Shown here piece after piece: positions 21,877 through 33,087 of a DNA stretch of 64,000 nt (positions are counted from its first letter, which is position 1; each line of letters begins with the position of its first letter). The notes below the pieces were generated by a model, which made no database searches, was not told the origin of the DNA, and worked only from the letters and a program-made list of their open reading frames with translations. The stretch comes from Thinopyrum elongatum. Taxonomy: Eukaryota; Streptophyta; Magnoliopsida; Poales; Poaceae. The stretch lies in NCBI GenBank assembly GCA_011799875.1, contig CM022300.1, positions 168,409,837 through 168,473,836 of the forward strand. The letters run 5' to 3'. A program made the translations under genes and the position numbers.

Positions 21877-22595
21877 AAAGGACACACATCCTAACACTTA
21901 TGCAAAATTGATGACTTAGATGTGCAACACACGAAGTAACATTTTTCTTCAATCAATGAAGACTAACCCTCTAAGTGTGAAGAAATTAACGAAGAATTTG
22001 ATTCTCAGAGCCCTACGACAATTGTACGCGGTGTCTGAAATCATCATTCTTATATGATGGTTCACGCCACCACAAAAAGTTGAAAATCTTCAAAATTGAG
22101 TTTTTCTTCATTTTGCAAATTCCTCCAATTTTCAAATTCTTCAACTTTGCAAAGTCTTCACTCTTTTCGACTGTGTTCTTCATTGACTATATATATACTT
22201 GAGTTTTTCTGTCCTCTACAGCATTCACTTATTGCTAATTCTTCAAGTTGACTTTTACCTAAGTGAATGTGATCGGACCCTTTCCCCCTCTATGCTAAAC
22301 TCAACCCAGTTTGTTAACAAATTCTTCATGTGCGTTCTATTTGAAACCCGTTCAATGTCTTCACTGTGTCCTTGACAACTGAAGAATTTGCGAACGAAAC
22401 CTTAAAATATTCTTATCTGAATTTTTCGGCTCTTGCCGCTCAAACAGTTCCACATCCATCGATAAGATTATTCTATTCACCCATGATCTAACATGATCTC
22501 CACTTCACAGTACGTGGGTGACACATGTCGCTAGGATGAGAAGGGTCAGGGGCACGTTCGTCCATTTTCCTCGGACAAGCGGTTTTTCACCTCGG
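21877..22595 (+). other. C spacer downstream of RNase H
   Basis: No gene. AT-rich with many TTCTTCA/CTTCAA motifs in the first 500 bp, then a sharp change near 22540 to sequence of promoter character. Confidence 0.6.
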
Positions 22596-22604
22596 CTATA
22601 AATA
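22596..22604 (+). promoter_or_regulatory. Internal TATA box for the C downstream gene
   Basis: CTATAAATA lies in CTCGGCTATAAATACCCC, directly followed by a pyrimidine- and C-rich stretch (GCCCTCCTCAGATCTCAC) and then a GC-rich leader. This is the layout of an ordinary grass core promoter. It sits deep inside the element, 7.6 kb from either LTR promoter, and 700 bp before the extra ORF. Confidence 0.65.
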
Positions 22605-23301
22605 CCCCTCGCCCTCCTCAGATCTCACTTCCCTCGCTCGAGCTCTCAGACCTAGCGCCGCCGCTACACTCCATCGTCGCCGGCGAGGAAGAGCTTCACT
22701 GCCTCGACCTCGTCGCCGTCGTACTCACGCCGGCCGCGGAAATCTTCACTCTGCCGCCGCCGTAGCTGTTTTCCATCACCAAGTTAGGGCGTGGAAGATC
22801 TGAACGGATGAACTTCTCCACTGCTACTCGCAGTTCGTCGTGTTCCTCGTCAAGGGTAAATAAAATCTATTTTTACTGCCCTTGTTGATTCTGATGATTT
22901 CCACAAAATCTTCAAAAGGTGTTTATTCTTCAAGTTTCATGTTCTTAAACACCAACTTGCTTCTGTTCTTGATCTATTTCTCTAAGCAATGTTTTTCTTC
23001 AAGATTCCTCAATTGTGTGGATTTTCAATCTGTACAACTCTGGAACCTAAGTCAAAGAACGCTTAGTGAAATTCCTCAAGACACCCCTGGTCAAATTCCT
23101 CAAACTTGATACTTTTGAAAAACTTCTGAGAACGCATATGACCTCTCCAAATTCTTCGCACCTATATTATGTTCACAGGTACACATTTCCGCTGCTGAAT
23201 CTCTAGGTTCTCATCAACTTAACTCCTTTGCAGCGTTCCTTGAAGAAAAATTGCATACCTCATCAGAAAATTCGATTGTTCAAAATCCTCAAGTGAAGAA
23301 T
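22605..23301 (+). other. GC-rich leader with a possible intron before the C downstream gene
   Basis: 22620-22800 is GC-rich (GCCGCCGC runs), unlike its AT-rich neighbours. A GTAAAT donor at 22856 and acceptors ending TTCACAG (23178) and CTTTGCAG (23233) could remove a T-rich intron of about 320 or 380 bp before the ATG at 23302. No long frame lies here. Confidence 0.45.
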
Positions 23302-26300
23302 ATGGCTGATGGTAAAAGACCTCAGAAGGGAGGAAAGAGGCCAGAGACAAATACTGCTTTTGGGATCCCTGAAGAAATCTATGCAGGGTACTGTACTCCT
23401 GATGAAGCAACTCATGGCAAAGAGACTAAGAATGAGCGCAAAGTGCGCATTCAGAAGATTGAGAGGAGATGGGCAAGAGAATGGAGGGAGTATCAATATG
23501 TGACTCCAAAGTACATGAAGAAATTCGCTATTAACCCTCCATGTCCAAGACCTCCATTGTCTCCAGGCCAAGAAGCTGATCCCACAAGCATCAGAAGAGG
23601 TGAGGAATTTCCCAAGGAGTGGGCTAAGCGTCAAGCCAAGCTGGCCAAAATGGCTAAAGAGGCAGTGAAGAAATTCAATGAAGATTCTGTTGCTGCCGCT
23701 GCTGAGGCCTCTGCTAGCAAGCCTAAGAAGGCTATGCTGAAGAAATCAGCTGTCAAGACAAGTTCCTCAGCTGCAGTACCCTCACGGCCAAGCTCTTCAA
23801 AGCCCTCACAGCCTGATCCTCAAGCAACTTCTTCAAAAGCAGCTCCAACTCCCTCAGTTGCAAAATCCTCAGCTGCTCCTACAAAGTCCTCAGCACCTGT
23901 GCAACTTGCCACGTGCCAAAGGACTACTGGAATATCAATTGCTTCAGGAGCCTCTGCAAGTTCTTCAGCTCCACCTCAGTCTTCAACTGCTCCGACCTTG
24001 CTGAAGAAAAAGGCCACTGCTAGACGAGGCACAAGGCCAAGTCCTCACAAGAAGCAGGTCGCCTGTCAGGTTCCGTCAAGCGAAGACGAAGCTGATGATG
24101 AAGAATTAGCTGAGATCATCAGAGATCGACAACAAAGGGCCGCTAGTGCCAAAGGCAGTGCTGTGCCCCTCATACTGGATCCAAGGAAGATCCTTGATTT
24201 CATTGATCTATGGCACAAGAACCCTAACACATCTTTGCCTGAATTAAACCTGACTCCTGGTCAAAGTCACGTGTTGACGGCCTTCATTACTGAAGAAAAA
24301 TGGAAATTTGAAAAGGCCAGGCAGGTGAAGAAAGCTCAGTACAAGAAGGAGCACTTTCTGAAGAAAAATGTTGTGAAAATGTCTCCTGAAGAACTTGTGA
24401 CTATGCAGGCTGAGATCAAAGCACTCAGTGATGAATTTGATGCATATCGAGTAGATTAGCTAGGTGCCAAAGTCAGATTCGTCAGAATGGCAAAGGGATT
24501 CACTCCAAACGTTGCAACTTCATCGCAACCCAAAATTGCTCAGACTGATACATCTGCTCAGCCTACTGATGAACATGCAAGCACAACTGATGAAAATCAG
24601 ACTGTAGAAGAAAATGAAAGCACCAGGGCTGATGAAGAAATTCCAGTCTCTGAAGAAAATGTCAGGGCAACCACCAATGTTGCGCCTGAAGAGCAATCCA
24701 GGCCAGTTCATGCATCTACTACTGCGCCTGAGGAAACTGAACATGCCAGGGCAACTGCATCAGTTGCGCCTGAAGAAATTCAACCAATTTCATCTGCTCC
24801 TCCTGCTAAGTCATCACAGATGAAAGATGTCCACCTTCCTTCTGCATCAGAAGCGAAGAAAACCAAAGCCGCAGAGAAGGCTGCGGTGAAGAAAAGGAAA
24901 GCATCAGCATCTTCAGAGTCTTCAGCTCCCAAGAAAGTGAAGACTTTGACGAGCTCAACTAAAAACCCCATTGATGCTGCTCCAATATCAAGCATGCCAT
25001 CAAAGGAAATTGTTCCCTTTGGTGAGGAATATGTCATACCTGATGACGGTGATAAAGAAAACCCTTCTGCTGCCTCGTCAGAGCAGTTGGATGAAGATAT
25101 TGAAGTGGATGATATCCCTTCAACTCTGCTGGTATCATCGCCCATGCCTCAGTTCACAGCTAAAGAGGCAGGCGTCGAAGAAATTGATGAAGAAGATGAG
25201 GATGTGGATATTGGGTCTACAACTCCTATTCTGAATGATGACTTTTGGGAAAGTCATCACCCCAATTCAGCTCTGACAACACCACTACATCAAGTTCCTC
25301 AGTCCCCTGTGCCAACTGAAGAAATTCATACGGGCTTTGATGGACCTCAATCTTCACTTCAATCTATTCCTGAAGAAGTTCCAGCCGCTAGTGCTGAAGA
25401 AATGGAGGCCAAGGCTGCTGCTGATACAGCTACTGAAATTCCTCAGCCTGTGGCTCCAGAGGTTGTGCATCAAGAGGCTGTGAAGACTTCAACTGTAAAT
25501 CTTCAGCCCAAACCACAGGATCCTCATACCAAGAAGCAGAAGTTCAAGGCTGATGACTTCTTTACTGAGCATCAATTCTTCACTAACTACAATCCTTATG
25601 ACTCTGCTCGACTTTGTCGCAAGCGTTTCTGAACGGTCAGTCAAATGAATTTCTATTCCTCACTGTTGTTTGACAGAGATAAGATCTTTGCACATGAGCA
25701 AATTCCTCATGTGGACATGGAGTCTCTTTCGTGCTTCACCCCTGTCCTCAGTGTTCTTCATGACGCTGGGCTGCTCAATTTCTGCATCGACATCTGCGAT
25801 TGGAACAAAGAACTCATTCTTTAATTCTACGCCACACTGCATATCACTGGAAATGTTGAAGATGTAAATTCATGGGTGCTAGACTGGATGACCGATAATA
25901 CTCATTTCAAAGCACCGGCCTCTGAATTGCTTCAAGCCGTCCCAGTCAGTCCTCCCACTGAAGGTGCTAGGCTCATCTATGAGGAACCTGAACTTTCAAA
26001 TCATTTGATGCAAGTACTGATGAAGCCTTTGAAGGCTGGCCAAATTCCAAGGACCACTTTCCTTGTCAAGGAAATGCTTTATGTGCCAAGGACAGTTTAT
26101 CGCATATTGACCAAAACCCTCAGTCCTATCAAGGGCCACAACTCTGATGACGAAGAGGTTGTTGGCATTATGAAGAATCTGCTATTCAATATCATCCATG
26201 GTATTCCTATCAACTACCACGATTTCTTCATGAGGACTTTGGCCAATGCTGCTCTGTCACCTTTTGAGTTGAAGCCCTATGCTCCCTGGATCATGAAATT

Positions 26301-26961
26301 CATCAGATCAAGGTCTTCAATTCATTATAAGGCTGACTTTCAAAATCATCTCAGCTATTTGCCCCCTATTGAAGTCCTCAAACGGACTATTTCCTCAGCT
26401 GATGAGAAGGGCAAGGCTGCTATTATAGATGAAGGCACTCGTCCATTGGATGGACAGTTTCGCAAAGCTGCATCATATTCCACCAATGATGACTCTGCAA
26501 CACAAGATTCTGCCGCCAAAGCTTCAGAACAAAATCCTCAAGCCACAGCTCCGCGTGTGATGACTGATCATGAACTTCTCCTTAGTCTTCATCAGAAAGT
26601 TGATCGAAATCACAAGTGGGTCAAGCGTCAGTTTGGTGCAATTCTTCAGAACATGACAGTCACTCAAAATACTATGAAGAAGAATCACTACTACTTGCAT
26701 GAAGTCTTTGACTGCACTTGGGCTATTCTGTCTAATCTTTATAGTGCTGAAGATCTCAAGGAGATGGGCTTTCAACAGGACTTTGACTGGTCTCAGCCAC
26801 CTTCAAAGAAGTTCAAGAAGGTCAAAGTTCCTCAGCTCGTCGCCAGTTCATTTTCTTCATCGCGCGAGACGGATGAAGCTGAAGACTTGAATGACACCGC
26901 GGAAGGCCCTACTCCAACGGACGATCCCAACAACGCGGGTGCTCCTCCATCGACATCATGA
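23302..26961 (+). pseudogene. C extra downstream ORF (the 'env-like' position in SIRE elements)
   Basis: A single frame of about 1220 codons from MADGKRPQKGG to 26961, interrupted by stops at 24457-24459 (TAG), 25630-25632 (TGA) and about 25820 (TAA). Residues 1-120 are basic (RIQKIERRWAREWREY). Residues 130-270 are a low-complexity Ala/Ser/Pro/Lys region. Next comes an acidic Glu/Thr-rich middle, then a globular part (25876-26400) with PRTTFLVKEML, VYRILTKTL and INYHDFFMRTLANA. A short C-terminal region carries WVKRQFGAIL and a basic KKFKKVK. I see no signal peptide or clear membrane span, so 'env' is a name of position, not function. It may be related to plant 'putative transposon protein' families; unverified. 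Confidence 0.7.
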
Positions 26962-27473
26962 TGATATTCTTCAGCGGCGTTAGTCCTCATCTTTCGTCCC
27001 TTTTGGTCATTCGATGACAAGGGGGGAGAAATTTGAGTTAGTCTTCAAGCGGGTCTATAAATATGGGCGTTTTTTTTGCTAAGTTACAACTCTCGTTCTT
27101 CTGAAGTATTTGTCGGATCGAGTTGTAAACTTAAGTCCTATGGTGGTCTGATACTTTTGCTCTGTTTTTCTGCATGCTATTTGCTCAATATGTTAATGCA
27201 CGCATGCTGAATTACATCAGTCACCATATTTCATCATGCATTTCAAATTCTTCATATCATATGTTAAATGCGCGTATGAATTACAAGATATAGGGGGAGA
27301 TCTCCATGATATAACTCTACAATGTGCATTTGCTATTCAAAGCAAATTCCTCAATTATGCACATCTTCAGGGGGAGTTCTTCCATATCTTGCAATCAAAT
27401 TCCTCAATATCAGTATTTACACTTCATATGTTTATCCCCATTGAAAACTTAACCTATATTGTCATCAATCACC
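26962..27473 (+). other. C 3' spacer
   Basis: No gene. It contains AGGGGGAGATCTCC and CAGGGGGAGTTCTTCC, which resemble the polypurine tract and may be degenerate extra tracts. Confidence 0.55.
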
Positions 27474-27487
27474 AAAAAGGGGGAGAT
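27474..27487 (+). other. C polypurine tract
   Basis: AAAAAGGGGGAGAT lies immediately before the 3' LTR start TGTAAG and is the expected plus-strand primer. Confidence 0.88.
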
Positions 27488-28986
27488 TGTAAGTGCATCT
27501 AGTGCCCCTTAGTGATTTTGGTGTATTGAAGACTTATAGGTTAAGGGACTAATGCGTTTGTGAGTGTACACAGGTGTATAAGTCTATGAGGAGTTTGATA
27601 TTTACAGAGAAAGTCGAGCCCTAAAAATGAATGTCTTCAACTGAAGACTTTGGCTTTCTGAAGACTTTGAAAGTGAAGAAATTGGTGTGACCGTGAAGAC
27701 TTGATATTCATGCGAGGATAATGAAGCGTGAAGACTTTTGTTTTCATAGTTTCGTTTTTCTCTTTCTTGAGTCATAGGAAACACCGTACTGTTAAAGGGG
27801 GTCGACGTAAAACTAAGGAAAAGTTTCCAAGTGATGCTCATCTCAAAATCCTACACCTACCCAATCCTTTCGAGTGAAGCCATTGGAAATCTCATACAGT
27901 TTAGTCAATTTCTTCAGTGACAGAGACGAAGTTCTTCTGTTCTCTGAGGAACTTGTTCTGACTGAGGAGTTAGGAATTCGCCAGTGCGGATTGCCTACAA
28001 GTGAGGAACATGATAGCCCTGAGGAATTTGATACACAAATTTCCGACCGTTGCTGTGCTACGCGCTAGCTGTCCCAAAATATCTACCCACCTAACAGTCA
28101 TATCATTGAAGGGCATTTATGTCTTATCATGTCGGGCTGCTCCCTTGGCTATAAATAGCCGCCCCCTACAACCACTAGCTGGTTGGCTGCTCCGAGAGAT
28201 AGATTGACACTTGTCATTTAGAGCATCCCATCCTCCGAGGACTTTGAGCGAAAATCGTCAAGTGAGGAAAAACCCAAAAACCCAAACACCTACAAACCCA
28301 AAGTGATTGAGCATCACTGAAGAGATTGTTCCTGTGTGGAAACGACGCTTGTTACCTTTGAGGACTGTGCATCCTCCAGACGGTTAGGCGTCATGGTCTA
28401 GAGCATCCAAGAGGAAATTGTGGATCGCCGAGTGACCGAGTCTGTGAAGGTTTGGAAGTCACCTGAAGACTTACCACGAGTGATTGGGCGAGGTCTGTGT
28501 GACCTTAGCTCAAGGAGAATACGGTGAGGATTGTGTGTCCGGGACTGTGTGTCCTCAGGTTTAAATATCTAGCCGCTCCAACCAGACGTACAACTGTCAC
28601 AGCAGTTGGAACTGGTCTACCAAATCATTGTCTTCACCGAGCTACTGGTTCTATTTCCTCAACCCTTCCATTTCCTCGCATACTTGCTGTGTATTTGATC
28701 GTTACTGTTTGAAGACTTTGACTGAAGACTTTCTCAATTTTCTCAATCCTATTTCTTCAGTCAGTTTGTCTTCAGCCTGCTTATCCTGTGTTTACGCTTC
28801 TTGTACTCTGTTTTGTTTCATTTCAACATGATGACTATGCCACTGCTTTATTATGCATGTACCTGAGTACTTATTCCGCTGCTTGTAGTTCGTTGCTTAG
28901 GAATTTCCTCACCTTGAAATTCCTCAGTGACGAATTTGTAAAAATCACCTATTCACCCCCCCTCTAGTCGATATAACGCACTTTCA
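27488..28986 (+). repeat. C 3' LTR (1499 bp)
   Basis: Near-identical to 14344-15834, with an extra 8 bp near 28276 (AAAAACCC duplication) and about two dozen substitutions by eye. It ends ACGCACTTTCA, followed by the duplication CTTGT. Confidence 0.95.
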
Positions 28987-28991
28987 CTTGT

Positions 28992-29332
28992 CAAGTTCAT
29001 GTTCTATTTCTTGCCTCTCTTTTCAGCTGGAGTGTTGTCCAAATTCTTTTATTCTTATTCCTTGTCAAGCTAATTTTAACCGGAGTGGCTTCAAAGTCTG
29101 TCTTGTCCCCTAAGCTCTTGGTTCTCATCATATTCCTTGTTCCTCTTGTCCAACAGACTGTTTGCAATCTTGTTTGTCTCCGTTGTATTCTTTCTTTCAA
29201 GTTGTTCAACCTCTCAAGGTTCTTTGGTTTCACTCGTTTGTCGAAGAAGCAACTTAGTTTTACCTCTTCTCTTCCTCTTCCGTTTGTCATCCCTAGATCA
29301 CCGGGCGAGATCTCTTGTAAGTGGGGGAGAGT
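28992..29332 (+). mobile_element. Element X interior, part 2, with polypurine tract
   Basis: Resumes the T-rich non-coding style of 1-1312 after removal of element C. It ends with GTGGGGGAGAGT (29321-29332), a good polypurine tract, directly before the LTR start. No coding frame. Confidence 0.7.
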
Positions 29333-32300
29333 TGTAACGACCCGAGACCGACGCTCCAGAAGCCTTCTAGTTATTTCATTGTTGCCGTGTTATTTATTTG
29401 GCTTGTTGCATTTCATCATTGCATCCGCATGTTTTCATAAACTTGAATCCGTTTGTAGTGTCGCTTCCCGTTTGTCTCTGTTGACCTTTCTCAGACCACT
29501 TGCAACCTTGTTCTTTGTTTTCTCTCTTGCCTAAACCGGAGTCTCTCTGCATAGTGCATCGACCCCTCCCGCGCGTCCGAAAACTTCTCCCAGACCCGAC
29601 CCGGGCAGTCATGATCGTTGGGTCCGGATCATCCTCAAACATCGCCTAAATATCTTCGGTTTATTTTATTGAACTCACCTATTCTATTTTTCTCAACCGC
29701 CCGATTTCGATTGGAGGGTCCGAATCTACCCTAAACTCCCCTCCCTTTCCTATTTATAGGCCACCCATTTGGACAAACCCTAGACCAATTCCCTACAATT
29801 CCTCCACCCCGCCGCCAGACCAGATCCACCTCGGGATCCAGCCGCCACCACTCCGGGTCTCCTCCTCGTTTTCAGCTCCATCCCAACAGATAGCCTCCGC
29901 CTCTCCCTCCAATCCAGCCAGCCACCCCTCCTCTGGACCGTCGGATCTATGATCCAACGGCCCAGGCGCGCCCAGCACCCACGCAGCAGCCCTGCCTCGA
30001 TCCCGATCGGGATCGGGAGGCAGTCACCCAGTCCCGAGCTCCTCCCGCAGGAACACCGCGCCGCCTCGCGCCGGCCGGACCTACTTCGCCTCGCCATATC
30101 GCCGGAGAGCCACCTCAGGCTGCCCTTGCTCCTTCCCTTCTCCCCCCCGCTGCTTTCTCTCCCTTCCTTCTCCTCTCTCTCACGATCTCTCTCTCTCCTG
30201 TCGTTCACAGGAAGCGCTACCTCCTCCTTGGACCAAGCCGCAGCGTCGCCGCCCATGGAGCTCCGCCACCGACCGGATCCGGTGCCCCGAGGCCCGATCC
30301 GTCCATCCCAGCTGCCGCCGGTCACCGAGGCCACCCTGGCCCCGATCTGGACCGACCCTTCACCTCCGGCCGGATCCACTCCTCCTCGCCTCGTCCACAT
30401 CGCCGGGAGCCGCGCCATGGACTTCTGCACCCTCGCCGGAGCGCTCGTCCCGATGTCCCGTGCCTCTGCTTCCCCTGCATCGCCCCGTGCTACCCTGCAT
30501 CGAGCAGTGCTGCTTCTCGCTCGAGTCGCTGGCCTGCCTCGCCTCCTCTCGCCCGCCCCAAGCCCAGCACCCACGGCCTGTAGGCCCAGGGTGAGCAGCC
30601 CCCGGCCTTTTTCCTCCGTTGGGCTTCCTGTCCAGATTCGGCCCAGAGTCTATTTTTTTAGGCTCTGCGATTTGTCTAATAATCCAGGAGCTGTAGTTTT
30701 TACAGAAAAACCCCTAGAGTTTATGCATTTAATAACTTCACAACCGTGCATCAGAATTAAACAAACTATATATGTAAAATGCTTAGAATTTTATCTAGTT
30801 TCATAATATGCTGCTCTCATCCATGTTTAAAATGTTTAAAATGCTGTTTGCATTTAATTTGCATAAATGACATGCTAAAATGGTTTATTTCGTAACTAAA
30901 TAACCGTAGCTCCGAATTAAACAAATTTTATATGTAAATGGGGTAGAAAAATGCATAGATTAACATGGTGCACTTACTTTGCATGTTTAACAACTCTAAA
31001 ATATGGTTTAGGGCAGAATAGTACCAAATTGGATATATGCATATGGGGATTCTTCGGAATTGTTGTTTGTTGTTTCTGGCCTCATTTAAACTTGCCTAGA
31101 TAGGTAGTTTTATTATGCTTCACCTCTTGCCATGTCTAACAACATTTAATATTGTTGGGTACATAAACAAGAGAGAACTAAATAATTGTTGTGAAGTTTC
31201 GTCAATATGCAAGTTTCATATTGAGCTTCACTTAATTTGTAGTATTGTTTGTTGCACTTTGCCATGCCATGCCTCATTAAACCGGACATGCATCATACTT
31301 GGTTGCGCATCATGCCTTGTTTATGCTTGTTGGTTTACCATGTTGTTTGCTTCTTTCCCGTTGTTCTTCTTCTCGATAGTTCCAGTTACGTTGCGATTGT
31401 GAGGATCCGTTCGACTACGTTGGTTCGTCTACTTCATGGACTCGATCTTCTTCTTAGCGGGATTTCAGGCAAGATGATCATTACCCTAGATACCACTACT
31501 ATCTTTGCTATGCTAGTTGTCTCGATGCTATCGCTATGTCGCGCTACCTACCACTTGTTTATCAAGCCTCCCAATTGCCATGAAACAGCCTCTAACCTTT
31601 TCACCCTCCCAGCAAACCATTGTTTGGCTATGTTACCGCTTTGCTCAGCCCCTCTTATAGTGTTGCTAGTTATAGATGTAGTGCAGGTTGTTCCATGTTG
31701 GGACATGGATATCATGGGATATCACAATATCTCTTATTTAATTAATGCATCTATATACTTGGTAAAGGGTGGAAGACTCGGCCTTTTGCTTGGTGTTTTG
31801 TTTCACTCTTGCCGCCTTAGTTTCCGTCATACCAGTGTTATGTTACTTGGTTTTGCGTTCCTAACACGGTCGGGGTTTATGGGCCCTCCTTGACAGTTCG
31901 CTTTGAATAAAACCCTTCCAGCAAGACCCAACTTTGGTTTTACCATTTGCCTAATAACAACTAAAACTTGCATAGGGACTTTTCGAACCCCGAGGATAAT
32001 TAATCAACAACCCGGGCCAGTGCTCCTCATGAGTGTTGGTCCAAAACAGATTCGTGTGCGGCTTCCCCCGGGGCAACTCGGGTCTCAGTTGTTGTACGCT
32101 GTGCTCATCCGATCGTGGCCTGATTTCGAGATACGCGCGGCTCCAATCGGGGCGTCGGCACGTCGGGAGGTCTTGCTGGTTTTGTTTTACCATTGTCGAA
32201 ATGTCTTCTGCACCAGGATTCCGAGTTTGATCGGGTTGTCCCCAAGATGAAGATTTGCCTCCGCTGATCGTGAGAGTTTGTCATGGACTAAGTTGGGACA

Positions 32301-33087
32301 CCCCTGCAGGGTTTGATCTTTCGAAAGCCATGCCCGCGGTTATGTGGCAGATGAGAATTTTTAATATCCGGTTGTAGAGAACTTGACGCCAGATCCGAAT
32401 TAAAATACACCAACCGCGTGCGTAACCGTGACCGTCTCTTTTCGAGTGAGTTCGAGAAGAGAACACGGTGGGGTTATGTTTGAACGTAAGTAGTTCAGGA
32501 TCACTTGTTGATCATTACTAGTTTGTGACCATATGCGTAGCTACTCTTCTTACTCTTGTACTTGTAAGTTAGCCACCATACAATGCTTAGTGCTGTTGCA
32601 ACCTCACCACTTATCCATTCCATACCCATTAAGCTTTGCTAGTCTTGATACCCATGGTAATGGGATTGCTGAGTCCTCGTGGCTCACAGATTACTACAAC
32701 AACAGTTGCAGGTACAGATAAAGCGATGCTTTGATGAGAGAGCGATGCTTGCTTGTTTGGAGTTCTTCTGCTTGTTCTTCTTCGATCAAGGGATAGGTTC
32801 CGGGTCGGGAGCCTGGGATTAGCAGGGTGGATGTCGTTCTTCTTTTTTTGTTTGTTTTCATCCGTAGTTGGATCCTGCTCTTCTGTATGATGATTGCTAT
32901 GTATTGATGAACTATTGTATTCATGTTGTAGCTTGTGGCGGGTGTAAGCCTTTATCATGTATTCTCATCTATTCAATACATGGTATGTTGTAATGATATC
33001 CACCTTGCTATGCGCTCGAAATGCGATTGTGTCCCAATCATGAATTCATCACGTGATTGGGATAGAATCGCATCTTGGGCACTACAT
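29333..33087 (+). repeat. Element X 3' LTR (about 3755 bp)
   Basis: It starts TGTAACGACCCGAG after a polypurine tract and ends GGGCACTACA, giving TGTA/TACA termini. A TATA-like TATTTATA is at 29751-29758 in TTTCCTATTTATAGGCC, followed by AAACCCTAG and a GC-rich transcribed part (29800-30640) with a CT microsatellite near 30175-30200. Then come AT-rich sequence and a T/G-rich remainder. No second copy is in the window, so the right border rests on the TACA end and on LINE sequence starting at 33088. The long ORFs over the GC-rich part are low-complexity and on both strands, so I do not call them genes. Confidence 0.7.
29751..29758 (+). promoter_or_regulatory. Element X LTR TATA-like box
   Basis: TATTTATA 418 bp into the LTR, within CCTATTTATAGGCCACCC. 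A leader-like pyrimidine-rich sequence follows (CCCTAGACCAATTCCC). Confidence 0.55.

Larger units (their letters stand above)
14344..28986 (+). mobile_element. C: SIRE/Maximus-type Ty1/copia retrotransposon with an extra downstream gene
   Basis: Two LTRs of 1491 and 1499 bp flank gag, protease, integrase, RT and RNase H in copia order. Another large reading frame lies downstream of RNase H. The target duplication is CTTGT (14339-14343 and 28987-28991). Size, the order integrase before RT, and the extra 3' frame place it in the SIRE/Maximus lineage; the LTR start TGTAAGTGCATCTAG is, from memory, of the Triticeae Maximus type. Gag has two in-frame stops, pol a frameshift and the extra ORF three stops. 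A hand alignment of the LTRs shows about two dozen substitutions and one 8 bp indel, roughly 1.6 percent. Confidence 0.93.

Noticed and set aside
29780..30806. 264 and 285 aa ORFs on opposite strands in the X LTR
   Set aside because: Low-complexity, overlapping, within the transcribed GC-rich part of an LTR; no coding signature.
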